Below, one piece after another: positions 35,190 to 46,614 of a stretch of 64,000 nt of DNA. The notes beneath the pieces were generated by a model. That model did not search any database. It had not been told where the DNA came from and was given only the letters and a program-made list of their open reading frames with translations. Origin of the DNA: Oxyruncus cristatus (Eukaryota; Chordata; Aves; Passeriformes; Cotingidae). The DNA is taken from the NCBI GenBank assembly GCA_013399855.1, contig VXAY01007012.1:2190033-2254032 (forward strand). The letters run 5' to 3'. Made by a program: the position numbers and the translations under genes. Every line of letters begins with the position of its first letter. The first letter of the stretch is position 1.

Positions 35190-37820
35190 AGGAACTGAGT
35201 TTGGGTAAAGACAAACCTAAAAGCTTTGCTGTGCTTCTCTTTCGGAGGAATCTCTTTCTGACCCTGCCTCCCTCCGCTCCCTTCTGAGACCTGTCACAAG
35301 CAGAGGATGATGAAATGTCACAGGAGCAGCAGTGGAAGGGGAAGGCTGATGTTCCCCCACCCCGGGGAGAGCTTGTTTGCAGTGCCATTTTCCCTCATTG
35401 GCTGCAGAGGAGCATCTGACAGCAAGACAGAGAACAATTCCCCCCAAACAGCCCAGAAACTGAGACAGTTTGCTGAACCATCCTCCTCTCATCACTCTCA
35501 GTAAGTGGCACAACCTTGCAGGAAAGCCCAGCCCTGCTTTATTGCAAATTAGGACACTGGAAGACTTTAAAATTCACAGAAGGAGTGAGACTGGTCAGGT
35601 TGCAAAACCCATAGAATCTCATCCATTCTGAGAATCTGTGGGGGCAGGACATGGGATCTGAGGGTTAGGCTGGGGTTAGGCTTTATTCTGCTGCCAGCCT
35701 ACAAAGGTCTAAAGTCACTTGGCATCTCCTCAGGCCCCCAGCTGGTCCTTATCCTCCAGAGGAAAGGGGTCTCCAGTAGACTCTGTGTCCTATTTGTCAG
35801 CCCCAGGAGAACATCTCAGGTACCCCTGGTGCTCCAGTTGCAGCTGAATTGAGGTCCTTGTGTAAATAAAACCACCCATATTTCAAAGTCTCCACATGTT
35901 CTCCATACACCTGTGTTTAGGCATCTGAATCAAGGCCTTATGTTGCTACTCCATATATAAATCCCTTTGCTGGCTCTGTCAACATCAACCTTAAAATCTC
36001 AGTCAGGGTACACTCCTTCCCTGTAACTTTGCTTCTCAGCTCCAGTGCACATGTGACAAGCTTTTTAAGCTGACCAGGGTGGTCATAACAGCTTTCCCCT
36101 GCCCCTGTTCCCTCCCTAGATATCTGCAGTGGGACACCTAGATGTGACACCCACTGGCGTGCCGTGTCCCAGGGCAAATGCCATGCTGAGGTGACACAGG
36201 CGTGTCCCCTGTCAGGGAACGGGCACACAGGAGATCCTCCAGAAGCCCCTCAAGTACCCCGAGTACCTTTATCCCTCTCTCATTGCCTGTCCAAGCACAC
36301 GAGACACCTCCCAGCCCACGGCAGGCTGTGTTCTGTGCCTCACATCAGAGGGGAAGAAGAAACCCCAGAGATCCTCTCTGCCAAGGCTGAACGTTCTGCA
36401 GCGCTGAACCTTGAGCTGCCAACGTTTCTGTGATGAGGACAAATCCCAAGTAGGACACCTCGCTCACAGGGCTGCATCAGGAGAAAGCTTCTGCTGGAAC
36501 CCACTGCACAAACTAATTATCTTCACCCCCCTCCCTGCTGCCCTCTAGCAAAATGAGCTAATCAAGGAAGGAGGTTGTTATCAAAACACATTTACCACAC
36601 GCCTGCCTCTCATGGCCCACAGTGCCCAGTGCTGTCCCCGAGTCGCCTCAGGCAGGTACAGCCACAGAGATAATCAACCTGTGAAGGGCAGAGCTCTGCC
36701 CTGCACTGCTCTGCAGACCAGAGATGGAAAAGTGCTCCCAAAAGGGACACCGTGGCATTTAAGGAACGTAAGGACATCAGCGGTGCCGGACACAGCTCTC
36801 CAGGACTAGTGTTTGGATGTTCTGCTCTGAGGTACAGGGCTGGTTCAGAGGGGTTAATTCAGTGTCATCACCCATCTGGAGTGAAATGGGATTCCCAGGA
36901 GCCTCCTTTATCACCATCAATAGCCCTGCTCTCAGACCGGAGAGGAGGAGGGAGTTCTTGGGACTAAGAGCCCCGATCCCATTTCAAAAGGCCATTGCAG
37001 AGCTGTCACATTCGGGGCCATTTCCTCTGCTCCAAAGGGGAGGCAGTGCCGAGGTGTGAAATGATGGGCACTTTAGCTCTACCTCAGCAGACAGATTAAA
37101 GATAATCTGGGCTCAGTGCAGAAAGGGCCAATGTCCCTCCGCGGAGCCTCCCCTGCTGCGCTTCCCTCTGTGCCGACCCTCAAATGCCGTCTCCAGTTTC
37201 CATAACTACCTGAGAAAAGTGGGAATCACTCCCTGCCAAGGCCAGTTGAGGGAAGATGACTCCACTTTCCCTTGCTATCAGATGGAAGGGGTTCCCAGGC
37301 CAGCTGTGACCAAGCAGTGTTTGCAGACAAGACGTCCCGACAGCTGGTTCTCTCCTACCTGTGCCACCATCGACGGGCAGCACTAACTCTGACAAACAGC
37401 TGATCCAAACCAAGTCCAAGACTTCAGATTTCCTGCAGTTACTTTTCCTCACAGCATTTACATTTTCCTCCCCATCATGGAACTGGAAATCTGCTGTTGC
37501 AATGAGGAACAACTCCAGATCCCTCAGACACACGGGGGTGTTGAACTTAGCAACTGAAGTAGCTCTGAGCCTCCCTTCTAGTGGGGGAGCACAGCCCAGC
37601 TGGCTACGAATTTCCAAGGAAATGCAGGGTTTGAGCTGGAAGCCATTTGTTCTTCATGTGGCTAATCCATCTTTAGGAAGATCAGGACAATAATCGTGTG
37701 CCTTTGGCATGGAGAGGGTCTCCCAGGTATCTGAAGGCACCAAGAGCTGACCCATAGCAAGAAAACGTGAAGGCAGAAAAGAATGCAGGAAGATTTTTCT
37801 GTAAAAAAATAGTCCCAGCC
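35190..37820. other. Unique intronic sequence
   Basis: No repeat family or exon recognised in about 2.6 kb. Open frames here (for example 37180-37617 minus) show no domain content. Confidence 0.4.
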
Positions 37821-37828
37821 AAGATTTT

Positions 37829-38030
37829 GAGCCCCAGAGGGTGGCTGGGCACTGGAACAGGCTCCCCAGGGAAGTGATGATGGCACCAGGCCTGAGAGAG
37901 CTCCAGAAGTGTTTGAACAATGCCCTCAGGCACATGGTGGGAGTTTTGGGGCTGTCCTGTGCAGGGCCAGGCGTTGGACTCGACGATCCTTGTGGGTCCC
38001 TTCCAGCTCAGGATATTCTGTGATTCTCTG
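37829..38030 (+). mobile_element. CR1 LINE 3' fragment
   Basis: "agagggtggctgggcactgg", then "ggctccccagggaagtgatg", "ttggactcgacgatccttgt" and the tail "gatattctgtgattctctgg". Same subfamily as 48555. Confidence 0.92.
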
Positions 38031-39577
38031 GCTTGTTCATCATGTCAGGAAAATGCAAAACACCCGCAAATTTCTGCCTTACTGGAGGGACTCCAGCTTG
38101 CACCTTAGGAAAGAACAACGTGGGAAGTACAAATGGAAGCTGAGGGTTTGCAGGATCAGAAGCCCCTGCAAGAGTCACCAAATCACACTTTTCTCACTAT
38201 CTGTTAGCGCTCAGAGTGGCACAGGACTGGCTGTGACACTCCAACCTTCTGCCCTGCTGGGTCCCTGAAGCCTGACCTATACAGCCTTTCCCAGTGCCCC
38301 TTCCCCACAGAGCACTGGAGGAAAACACTGGGAAGGAAAAAGAGACGAGGGGAAGGGGAAAAGAAAGAAAGAAAGGAAAAAAAAAAAACCCCTCAGCCTG
38401 AAAGACAGTCGCAGGCTTTCAGACAGCAGAAAGTCAAGCAAGAAAAAGACCCTTCAAATAAAGGTCTTATTGCAGAATCTGTGGGCAGCTTGGGTTACCT
38501 GAGACTCTCTAGTGATTCAGAAGACTTTGACCAAGAAAGTTAAAGCCAGGGGCGATCAATGAGCCTCTGCAAGCAGCATCCTATCGGGTTTCCTGCTGAG
38601 ACCAGACAGCAGGAGCTGCACTTTGGAACTTTTCCCTTTTTTTTTTTTTTTTATGCCTGGTCTGGCAATGAGTCTGAGTATGGATAACAAACCTCCCTCC
38701 CCCTCTGCACAAATCCCTCACTCCCAAGAAAACAACTTGTTTAAGTGCCTTTTTTCCCTCCATATCATGTTATAAAGGAGAATTGTAATTCCTGGGTGTA
38801 CAAGTATCAAGGCAGGGCGGGAAGGGGTGGAGAGCAGGAGGATGTGGAGGGGCACTTCCCAGACACTGAGGCAGGTGTCTGCTGCCACAGGATGGCATAA
38901 ACCCCTCCTGAACAGGGCTGTCCTTTGGTGGGGAATCCAGAAAACTCTCCTATGGCTTCTGAAGTGTCCCATAAACACCGTCCAGGTCAGCTCAGCCTGA
39001 GGAATTGTGTCCAGGAGATTTTGGGCATCCCTGGACTAACACAGAGCCAAAGGGATACAGGAAGGTGACTGGTATGGCCCATATCTAAGACTCTTATATC
39101 ATTGCTTGATTCATGGGGTGAGGATGCCCAGAGGAGGCCACTGCATCCTATTCCCAATGGTTCAGGGGTAGGGGAGTGCTGCTGGCACATCCTCTGGAAC
39201 GGGGATGCAAAGCCAACCTCGGTGAGGTTCTTGGGTGCCAGCAGAACACCCGAAGAACATGAGCAGCTCCTCAGAGACGAGCAGAGCAGTGCAGAGAGCA
39301 GAGCCAGCTCCTGGCTGCAATAACTCTGCAGTAGGACAGGCTGGAGATGCTCAAACAAACCCTCTTCCCTCCGCAGCAAATGCCAGTTCCTCCTAAACCA
39401 ACAGGCCTGGTTGACGTCCTGCTTTGCTCAGTCTCCAGAGCTGGTAAAGGCTTCTGGGGAAGAAATAAATCACAGATGCCCAAATGTTCCTTTCTAATGA
39501 AGGGGGAAAAAGAAAAAAAACAAAAAAAAATTAATGCTTCATTTCAGAATGACTTTTTATTTTGAAATCTTAAGCAA

Positions 39578-39655
39578 TTTACTAAAAACTGAAATAAAAC
39601 CCCAAAAATGAGAACTTCCGAAATCTAAATGAATCATTCTCCAATTACTAAATGG
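39578..39655 (+). repeat. Dispersed third copy of the 41.8-42.2 kb duplicated sequence
   Basis: Bases 39578-39648 (71 bp, starting "tttactaaaaactgaaataa") are identical to 42130-42200 and about 93% identical to 41921-41990. The flanks on both sides are unrelated. The repeat family is not recognised. Confidence 0.9.
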
Positions 39656-40211
39656 AATCAGTCCCTTCCAAAACAGCTTTCAGGAACATTTCTTATTAAA
39701 AATATAATTGGCCACTACGAGCTGGGGGAAGAAAAAAAAAAAGAAGAAGTTTTGAAATATCACAAGTTCTCCCAGAAAATGAGACTGTTTTCCTCTCTGA
39801 TTGCAATTAATGACCTGCCAGCCAAGGAGTCCCCAGACCAGCAAGGGCAGATTCCAGAACAGAAGGAGGCTGGTGCCTGAGGGTGCATCCTCCCTTGAGG
39901 ACAGCTTGAGTGTGTTCAGTTGTTCCTCTCAGAATTAAATGAATGCTACAAGAGGGTGAAAGGAGGCAGCACAGCCAAAATCTACGAGTGGCACTAACAC
40001 AAAAGAGCCTGGGACAGGTCCCTTCTGCACCCAGCAAGGTCAGTGTATTTCCTGCAAAAATATGTTACCTGTCTCTAAATGATAAATGAAATGATGCTGC
40101 TCTTCTGCCCCAAGTTTCCACTGTGTTGGCAGCTGGGGGGTTAAACGCAAGCAGAGACACCATTCAGGGCCGAAAACCTTCGTGGTGACCACGTGCAGCT
40201 GGAGCAGTGCA

Positions 40212-40425
40212 GAGAGGGTTGGGTTGGAAGGGACCTTAAAGATCATCCAGTTCCACCCCCTGCCTTGGGCAGGGACACCTTCCACTATCCCAGGTGGCTC
40301 CAACCCAGCCTTGGATGCTCCCAGGGATGGGACATCCACAACTTCCCTGGGCAACCTGTGCCAGTGTCTCACCACCCTCACAGAAAAGAATTTCTTCCCA
40401 ATATCCAATCTAGACCTAGCCAGGG
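40212..40425 (-). mobile_element. CR1 LINE 3' fragment
   Basis: "gttgggttggaagggacctt", "aagatcatccagttccaccc", "gggcaacctgtgccagtgtc" and "cttcccaatatccaatctag". Minus orientation, well preserved, but its terminal tail units are replaced. Confidence 0.92.
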
Positions 40426-40605
40426 CTCATGCAGCTCCTGAGGGGTTTATCCCTCCTCTGGGGGTAAAGATCCCGAGCAATTGCTGCCCCTCTTGCTGCA
40501 CGAGAGTGGGAAAGGAGGAAGAGGAGGGTGTAGTTTGCATACGGATGGAGGCAGAAGCAACTTGCCAGGGGGGTTTTCAGGCACGGTCAGATATTGGGTG
40601 GCATC

Positions 40606-41058
40606 TTCCAGAGAAGAGCAACCAGGCTGGTGAAGGGACTTGAGCACAAGTCCTATGAGGAGAGGCTGAGGGAGCTGGGGTTGTTTAGCCTGGAGAAGAG
40701 AAGGCTCAGGGGAGACCTCATCGCTCTCTACAACTATCTGAGAGGAGGATGTAGCCAGGTGGGGGTTGGTCTCTTCTCCCAGGTAACCAGCAGTAGGACA
40801 AGAGGGCTCGGCCTCCAGCTGTGCCAGGGCAGGTTTAGGTTGGATATTAGAAAGAAATTCTTTCCAGAGAGGGTGATCAGCCCTTGGAATGGGCTGCCCA
40901 GGGAAGTGGTGGATTCTCCATCCCTGGAGGTGTTTAAGCTGAGGCTGGACGTGGCACTGAGTGCCATAGTCTGGGAACCGCGGTGGGGTTGGATCAAGGG
41001 TTGGACTTGATGATCTCAGAGGTCCTTTCCAACCCGTCTGATTCTGTGATTATATAAT
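40606..41058 (+). mobile_element. Long, young CR1 LINE fragment with open ORF2 C-terminus
   Basis: It encodes an uninterrupted C-terminal piece of the CR1 ORF2 protein to a stop at 41008-41010 (motifs [50 protein letters not shown]). The 3' end and tail "ctgattctgtgatta" follow. It lacks the endonuclease and catalytic reverse-transcriptase regions, so it cannot move by itself. It is about 96% identical to 10880-11373. Confidence 0.96.
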
Positions 41059-41267
41059 CTTTGAATAGTGCTGCTGATCTGCCGTGGGAGGAAGCTGCTG
41101 AATTCAGTCCAGGCTTGCAGAAAAGTTTTCCCTGCTCTCATCCCCCTCCGCAGCCCCCGTTGGGGCTGGTGACATTGCTGCGACCTTGCAGCCAGGCACC
41201 TCAGTGCCATCTCTTCAGCTCCTGTTCCTCCCCCCTGCTCCCAGCCCAGCCCCTCACCCTCCCCGGG

Positions 41268-41760
41268 AGGCTCCTGCAGCAGCCGAGCGCCACATTTTCA
41301 ATTTACACCAACTAAATGATTCATCGCCGCCTAAAGAGCCCCGAGCAGAGCCCGGGAGGGGAGCGGAGCTGCGGCAGGGAGAGGGAGAGGGAGAGGGGGA
41401 GACAAGATCGGGGCGAAGATACAGAGATGAAAAGCTCCGGTGACCTGCTCTGCATCGGCTCTTCTCTTCCCTTCTCGGGGCAGCAGCCGATCAATCCTCC
41501 CCCCTCCCCTCTCCTGTCTGTGGGTCTGTCTGTCTCCTCCTCTCTCAGCGGGCTCGAGTTTCCCGCTGGAAGGGCAGGACAGCAGAGCTGTGCAAGTCGA
41601 TTCCCGAGCCCTGGCACGGCATGGCCGAGAGGAGGGATGGAGAGCCTTCCGCGGGCATCCCAGACCTCTCCCGCGGGGGGAGCTTGGGAATGGGGGTCTG
41701 GGAAAGGGGGCTGCGTCACCCCTGGCGCGAAAATCCCAAAATAAGAGAGACGTGCGTGGG
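41268..41760. promoter_or_regulatory. Intronic CpG-island-like block
   Basis: I counted about 31 CpGs in roughly 480 bp at around 60% G+C, which by hand gives an observed/expected ratio near 0.7; most of the surrounding intron is CpG-poor. It contains Sp1-like G-rich motifs ("cccgggaggggagcggagct"), a GA-rich run (41377-41400) and overlapping open frames on both strands. It could be an alternative or antisense promoter, or an enhancer, inside PLXNA4. No TATA box or exon with convincing coding content was seen. Confidence 0.5.
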
Positions 41761-41837
41761 AGAAACAAAAACGAAACAACAACAACAACAAAATAGAAAC
41801 AGATTTCCCCTGTCTCCCAATCTACACTGTTCCCCTT

Positions 41838-42225
41838 GATGGTTTATACTGGAGGGAAAGGACGAGTGAACACATGGCTTTGCCCACAGTCTGGTTCCCA
41901 GCCCTTCCCTATCACAGATCTTTACTAAAAACTTAAATAAAACCCCAAAATGAGAACTTCTGAAATCTGAATGAATCATTTTCCAATTACTGAATGGGTT
42001 CCCCCAGTCCAGCTGGGTTTATGCTGGAGGAAGGTTTATACTGGATGATGGTTTATAGTGGAGGAAGACGATGAGTGAACACATGGCTTTGCCCAAAATC
42101 TGGTTCTCAGTCCTTCTCTACCCCAAGGCTTTACTAAAAACTGAAATAAAACCCCAAAAATGAGAACTTCCGAAATCTAAATGAATCATTCTCCAATTAC
42201 CAAATGGGTTCCCCCAGCCCAGCTG
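41838..42225 (+). repeat. 209-bp tandem duplication (two copies)
   Basis: Copy 1 (41838-42046) and copy 2 (42047-42225) both start "gatggtttata" and share "gtgaacacatggctttgccc", "tttactaaaaact" and "atgggttcccccag". Identity is roughly 88-90% by eye. Copy 2 ends about 30 bases short. A 71-bp piece of copy 2 recurs exactly at 39578-39648. Confidence 0.93.
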
Positions 42226-42229
42226 CCTC

Positions 42230-44730
42230 CTCCATCCCTTCCACAAACTCCCACATCAGTCTGGCTGGATTCAGCCCTGCACTGGAAATCCCCTGGGATT
42301 CCTGACTGGGAGGGAACAGGGAAGGGTTAACAGCCAGGAGGGGAAATGTTTCCCCATGGATCCTTGTGCAGGAGTCATTGGTGACACATCCCACTGGAGA
42401 AAAAGTCTGTTAAAGAATCTTTAGGTGTTCAAAAAATTCTAATAAGAGACTTAACAACTACAACACCTTTGCCCTGAATATCCTGTCCAGCCAAAACCTG
42501 TTGAATGGGGTGTAATTGTCTCCTTGACATTCAGGGCTACCTAAAATGATGAGGAAACTGAAACCCAGAAAGCCACACCTGAGGCTGGACTTAAAACCCC
42601 TTAAAAACTAGGATTGAAAATGAGATTTCTCAACTGCAGTGGCATCTAGAGGGGAGGAAAAGACTGAAGTGGGATTTGATAACATTTGCCTTCCGACTGC
42701 TTCAGAAAAAAACTCCACAGGGAATTAATCTCAGCAACCCTGCTGAAATGTACATAAATAAGAGGAGTTTCTCTTTTGCAGATAAGGAAACAGGTTAAGT
42801 GGCCAGAGGGAGGAGGGCACAGGGATGCACCATCAGCCAGGTCCACACTGTGAGGCCGAACTTCTTCCTGAAGGATCGAGCCTATAAAGGTTTTTATTTT
42901 TTTGTTTGTTTGTTTTAACCAAGTCAGTGCTGCCAAGCCCGCTCATCACCGGCCATTTAATTTTTAATACTCCTTCTCAGTGAGCTGCTGCACAACCTGC
43001 AGTTGTCTCTGCCTCTTTTCTCTCCTTTTGGGTGTTTATTGCTGGATGTATTGATTGCTCCTTGCCACTGCCCCTGGATGGAAGGAGATGAAATATCCAG
43101 CATTGCTGTGGTAAAATCAATGGCCAAATTTGTGCTTTCTTATGCTGCTTGGCCTCCACTGAGGGCAAAATACATGGTGTTCCATCCATACATGGGATGG
43201 ATGCAGGGTAAGATGGGATGGAGGCATCCTGTAGAGCTGTACATCAAATGGAAATATCCTCTGGTCAGCAGGATGGAAGTTTGATGGGCTCATACTGACC
43301 AGGCCACAGCTCAGGACTGGTTTGCCAAGGATCCCTTGGACAATTCCAGAGCATGAGTCACGTTTTTGGACATGTTTTGGGATGTATCCCCTAGACCTGA
43401 TCTGAGATTAAGCAGACTGTCATGGTTTTGGGTGAGGGTCACACAAGCTGACAAGGATCAACAGAAGGTTGGAATATGGCACAGGTTTGTTCCCTTCTGC
43501 TCTAGAAAGGAGAGGTAGCAAAGAGCATCACTTCAACTGGACCACTGTCTCCTCCAGGAGAGTTTGCAACGCAACGGGAAGAACTCAGAGGTGAACTCAG
43601 CAGGAGAAGACAAACACACTGCAACAGAAGTGTCCGTCAGAAAAACCCTCCAAGGCTGCCAAGGACACTGTGAGACTTGGAGTGACAGCCCCCTGCAGAG
43701 CCCTGCTCAGCTGGAGACGTCTGGGCAGACAGATCCAATGCACTTTGCAGCCACTGTCTCTGCTGAGAGGTTCTTGGCAGATGAGACCACCCTGCCACTC
43801 ATAGCCAGGAGCTCGGCCAACCCCGCACCTCCCTCTCCACGGCTCTGCCAGAGGCCTCTCTGCAGGAGGAGAGCACTGGCAGGGAAAGGCTGAAGAGAGG
43901 AAACTTCAAGATCGATAACATCATTAAAAATCCTAAAGAAAACAAAGCCAGGTGAACTAATACCCCAGTCCCGAGGACACCTGGATCCAGTGCTCCTTGA
44001 GGGGAGCATAAGCCAGTACGACACAATAATGGAACAGTGAAATGAGGTCCCTTCTCAGCCTGTTGTACAGAAACCCAAGAATATGGGCAGAGACCCATTT
44101 TCTCCTCATCCTGACCAGACAAGCCAAGTGAGCAGCTTGACCCCTCCGTGCTCCTTTGGCCCAGTTGAGTTGGCCCACACAGGACAAACACTCAACCTCA
44201 GGGCCAACGCTTTCCCACAGTGAACCTACAAACCATAAGGTCCCCTTGGACTAACTGACTTGGAGTGGAGCCCATGGTGCTTACAGGGATCTGATCCCTC
44301 TCTAAGGGCAAAGGAGGTCATGACAAATCCGAAAGTGGAGAGGTTCAGGTCAGCAGTGGAAAGTTGGAGGTGCTGAGACAAGGGCACCCAGCCAGAGCCA
44401 GATTGCCTTGGGGAATGGAAACAAGGTAAACGTTGAAGAGCTGCTGGAGGGTTTGATTCAGGGAGGACAGGTGCTTTCCTGGTGCAGTCAGCAGACCATG
44501 GATCACGTGATGGAGGAGATCTGTCCAGTCTCTACCACCCTTCCTTCCCCTTGCCTTCCGAAAAAATCCTTCCCAGTTAAACAGAGCCCTCCCCAGAAAT
44601 TCCCAGAGACTCCTCGGCTCACCTGGCTCAGGTGAGACATCATTTTTCATCTCTGCCCAGCGTTCCCACAGCCACTGAGGGAAGGTGGCTGGTGGAAAAG
44701 CAGGGCTGGGCTGGAGACAAGCCCCAGCAG
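42230..44730. other. Unique intronic sequence upstream of the donor side
   Basis: No exon or confident repeat. A stretch starting "tgtcatggttttgggtgagg" (43420) resembles the first bases of some avian LTRs, but no LTR 3' end could be located. Confidence 0.35.
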
Positions 44731-44738
44731 GTACTTAC

Positions 44739-44839
44739 GTGTTGTGAAGGACACACCATCCACAGTGAGGGTCTCCTGAGCCCAAGCACTCGCTGCAGGT
44801 CTCGTACTGGCTACACGACTCCACGGGCACCCGGGTGAG
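44739..44839 (-). CDS. PLXNA4: Plexin-A4 exon: first half of PSI domain
   Basis: Internal coding exon of 101 nt (33 codons + 2 nt). On the minus strand it is preceded by tttcctcctgcag and followed by a consensus gtaagt donor. A good branch-point candidate (ctgac, plus-strand 44864-44868) lies about 26 nt upstream of the exon. The translation starts [20 protein letters not shown] and continues [13 protein letters not shown], ending in the first two bases of a Thr codon. The cysteine spacing and the DPHCGWC core are diagnostic of the PSI domain that follows the Sema propeller in plexins. The first codons correspond to the end of Sema. The preceding exon, which should encode the last Sema blade, was not found between 44840 and 64000. 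No frameshift or stop is seen, so the exon looks functional. Extracellular part of a semaphorin receptor; the paralogue was chosen from the companion exon at 2760-2883. Confidence 0.94.
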
Positions 44840-44849
44840 CTGCAGGAGG

Positions 44850-46545
44850 AAAGGGGACAACCTGTCAGGCTTTTCCACAGCCCACAACGACTTGATGGAG
44901 GCGCAGCCCTCCCTGTCCTCTTCCCCTGGTGCCTGTCCTCCCAGAGGGACATCCGTGCAGAGCTCGGCAGGCCTGGGGGATGCGGGTGCAGTCTGGTCCA
45001 GAGTTCAACCCGGTGCAATCCCTCTCCAGACCATCACACTCCCTCTGGCCTTCCCCTCTTCCCCATGGCCTTCCACCCTTCACTGCCAGATGACCTCACT
45101 TGCACAGTTTCCTGGGGAATCAGCACATCAGGCAGGCTGTGGGGACCTGGGACAACTAAAACAAGGTGTGATCTTCTGCAGCAAGTTCAACTCGCTGGAT
45201 CTCAGTGCTCTCTCACACTTTGGTTGTGGGCCCTGTTGCTTTCTGGCTTCCTGTGAGAACTAATGTCTCCTGATGTCTTTGTCTCCCTCCCATGACCTCC
45301 TGCACCACCACTCCCCATTGCCACCACCACTCCTGGTCCCGGGAGAGGGTTAGCTCCACTCTCCATCGCCTGTGTGTCTTCCCAACCATCAGTTGTCCCG
45401 TTCCTAGAGAGGTTGCTCCCAGCAGGAAAAGGACAAAGCCTATCAGGCTGGATATTTGCTTGCTGTCACCCTGCCTTTGCAGCTCAGAAGGCATCAGATG
45501 TGGACCTGAAACACCCATCTACTGCCAAAATACTGCATTTTATTATCTATTTTTCTTTCATTTTTTTTCCCTTTTTAATTAAAGTATTTCAGTGAGAGAT
45601 TTCAAAGGCAGAAGGGACTGCCCAGCCTGACCTCCTGTCTCACAGACCAGTGCCTTTTGATTCCTCTTAGGTTTTGCAAGCCCCTTGCTTCTTTTGAAGC
45701 CAAACATACGATTTGGGCCCAGCGACCTGATGGTCTCTTTTCCACTGAATAAACTTCAGAGAGCTCCTATAATACCCAGTCAATCCCTGGTGTCTTCACC
45801 CCAGCTCGTGTCAGCAAGGGAGAGTTTATTCCTTCAGATGATAGAGTGTGGTGTTATCCTGATGAAGCACCACTGAGAACTGCCAGCTCTAAACTGCAGA
45901 ACAGTTACTCGTGACAAATGACAAGGGAATGCGCCTGGATCCCGGTGACATTTTTTTTTTTTACTTGGCGCAACGTTCAGCAGAGTTTGAGCTGTGAAGC
46001 GACAGATTAAGATCCATCCTGATTGCACCTGTAAATGAACCAAGAACTGGCTTTTTTTTTTCTTTTTTTTTTTTTTTAATTTTAAATATAAATATATATC
46101 AGGCAAAATTCCAGTTGTGTTTGAAGACCTTTTCTATTCGGAGCAGGAATTGTCTTTCCCACCCCTATACACAAACCCCACGTGGTAGTTGATAGCCTAT
46201 GAACAACAGCTGAAAACGTGGGGCTTTGCCTCTGGCAAGCGGCAGCAGCTTTAGAAAAAACTTCAGGTAGGGATATCACGGGGTTTATTTATCATTGCAC
46301 CATTGCCTGTGCCAAGTCAGCCACAGAAACCAACCCAAAGCTTCTAATGAAAAATGTGAGAATGTGGAGAAAAAAAAACCCAAACAATAAAACAACCGAA
46401 AACCAACACAAACCCACTTTTTCTCAAACTGAATCGACTGCCATGAGCGTAAGAACATAATCAGGGCAGAGAGAGCAGCAAAAGTGAGAAGATCAAGAGA
46501 GGGATGGAGTCACTCAAACTTCTGTAATGATGGTGGACCTGGCAG
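44850..46545. other. Unique intronic sequence with T-rich runs
   Basis: No exon recognised. Long T runs occur at about 45951-45961 and 46053-46078. Confidence 0.4.
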
Positions 46546-46552
46546 TGAGAAG

Positions 46553-46608
46553 TTAATGGTTGGATTAGGTGATCTTAAAGGTCTTTTCCAACCTACGTGA
46601 TTCTATCA
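46553..46608 (+). mobile_element. Very short CR1 LINE tail
   Basis: About 55 bases: "aatggttggattaggtgatc" through "ttccaacctacgtgattcta". Confidence 0.8.
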
Positions 46609-46614
46609 AGAAGT

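Larger units (their letters stand above)
2884..44738 (-). other. PLXNA4: Central intron of PLXNA4 splitting the PSI domain (41,855 bp)
   Basis: It is bounded on the minus strand by a gtaagt donor (44738 downward) and a pyrimidine-tract/cag acceptor (2886-2884). The phase across it is exact (AC|G, Thr), so no exon is missing between the two ends. It carries most of the interspersed repeats listed below. Stretches not listed separately are unique-looking intronic sequence with no supportable gene. Confidence 0.9.

Noticed and set aside
41316..41796. Overlapping 118-156 codon frames on both strands of the CpG-rich block
   Set aside because: GC-rich DNA is stop-poor. The frames overlap on both strands and show low-complexity Arg/Ser/Pro content without domains.
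43420..43930. Possible LTR beginning "tgtcatggttttgggtgagg"
   Set aside because: Only the first bases resemble avian LTRs. No polyadenylation signal, 3' end or duplication was located.
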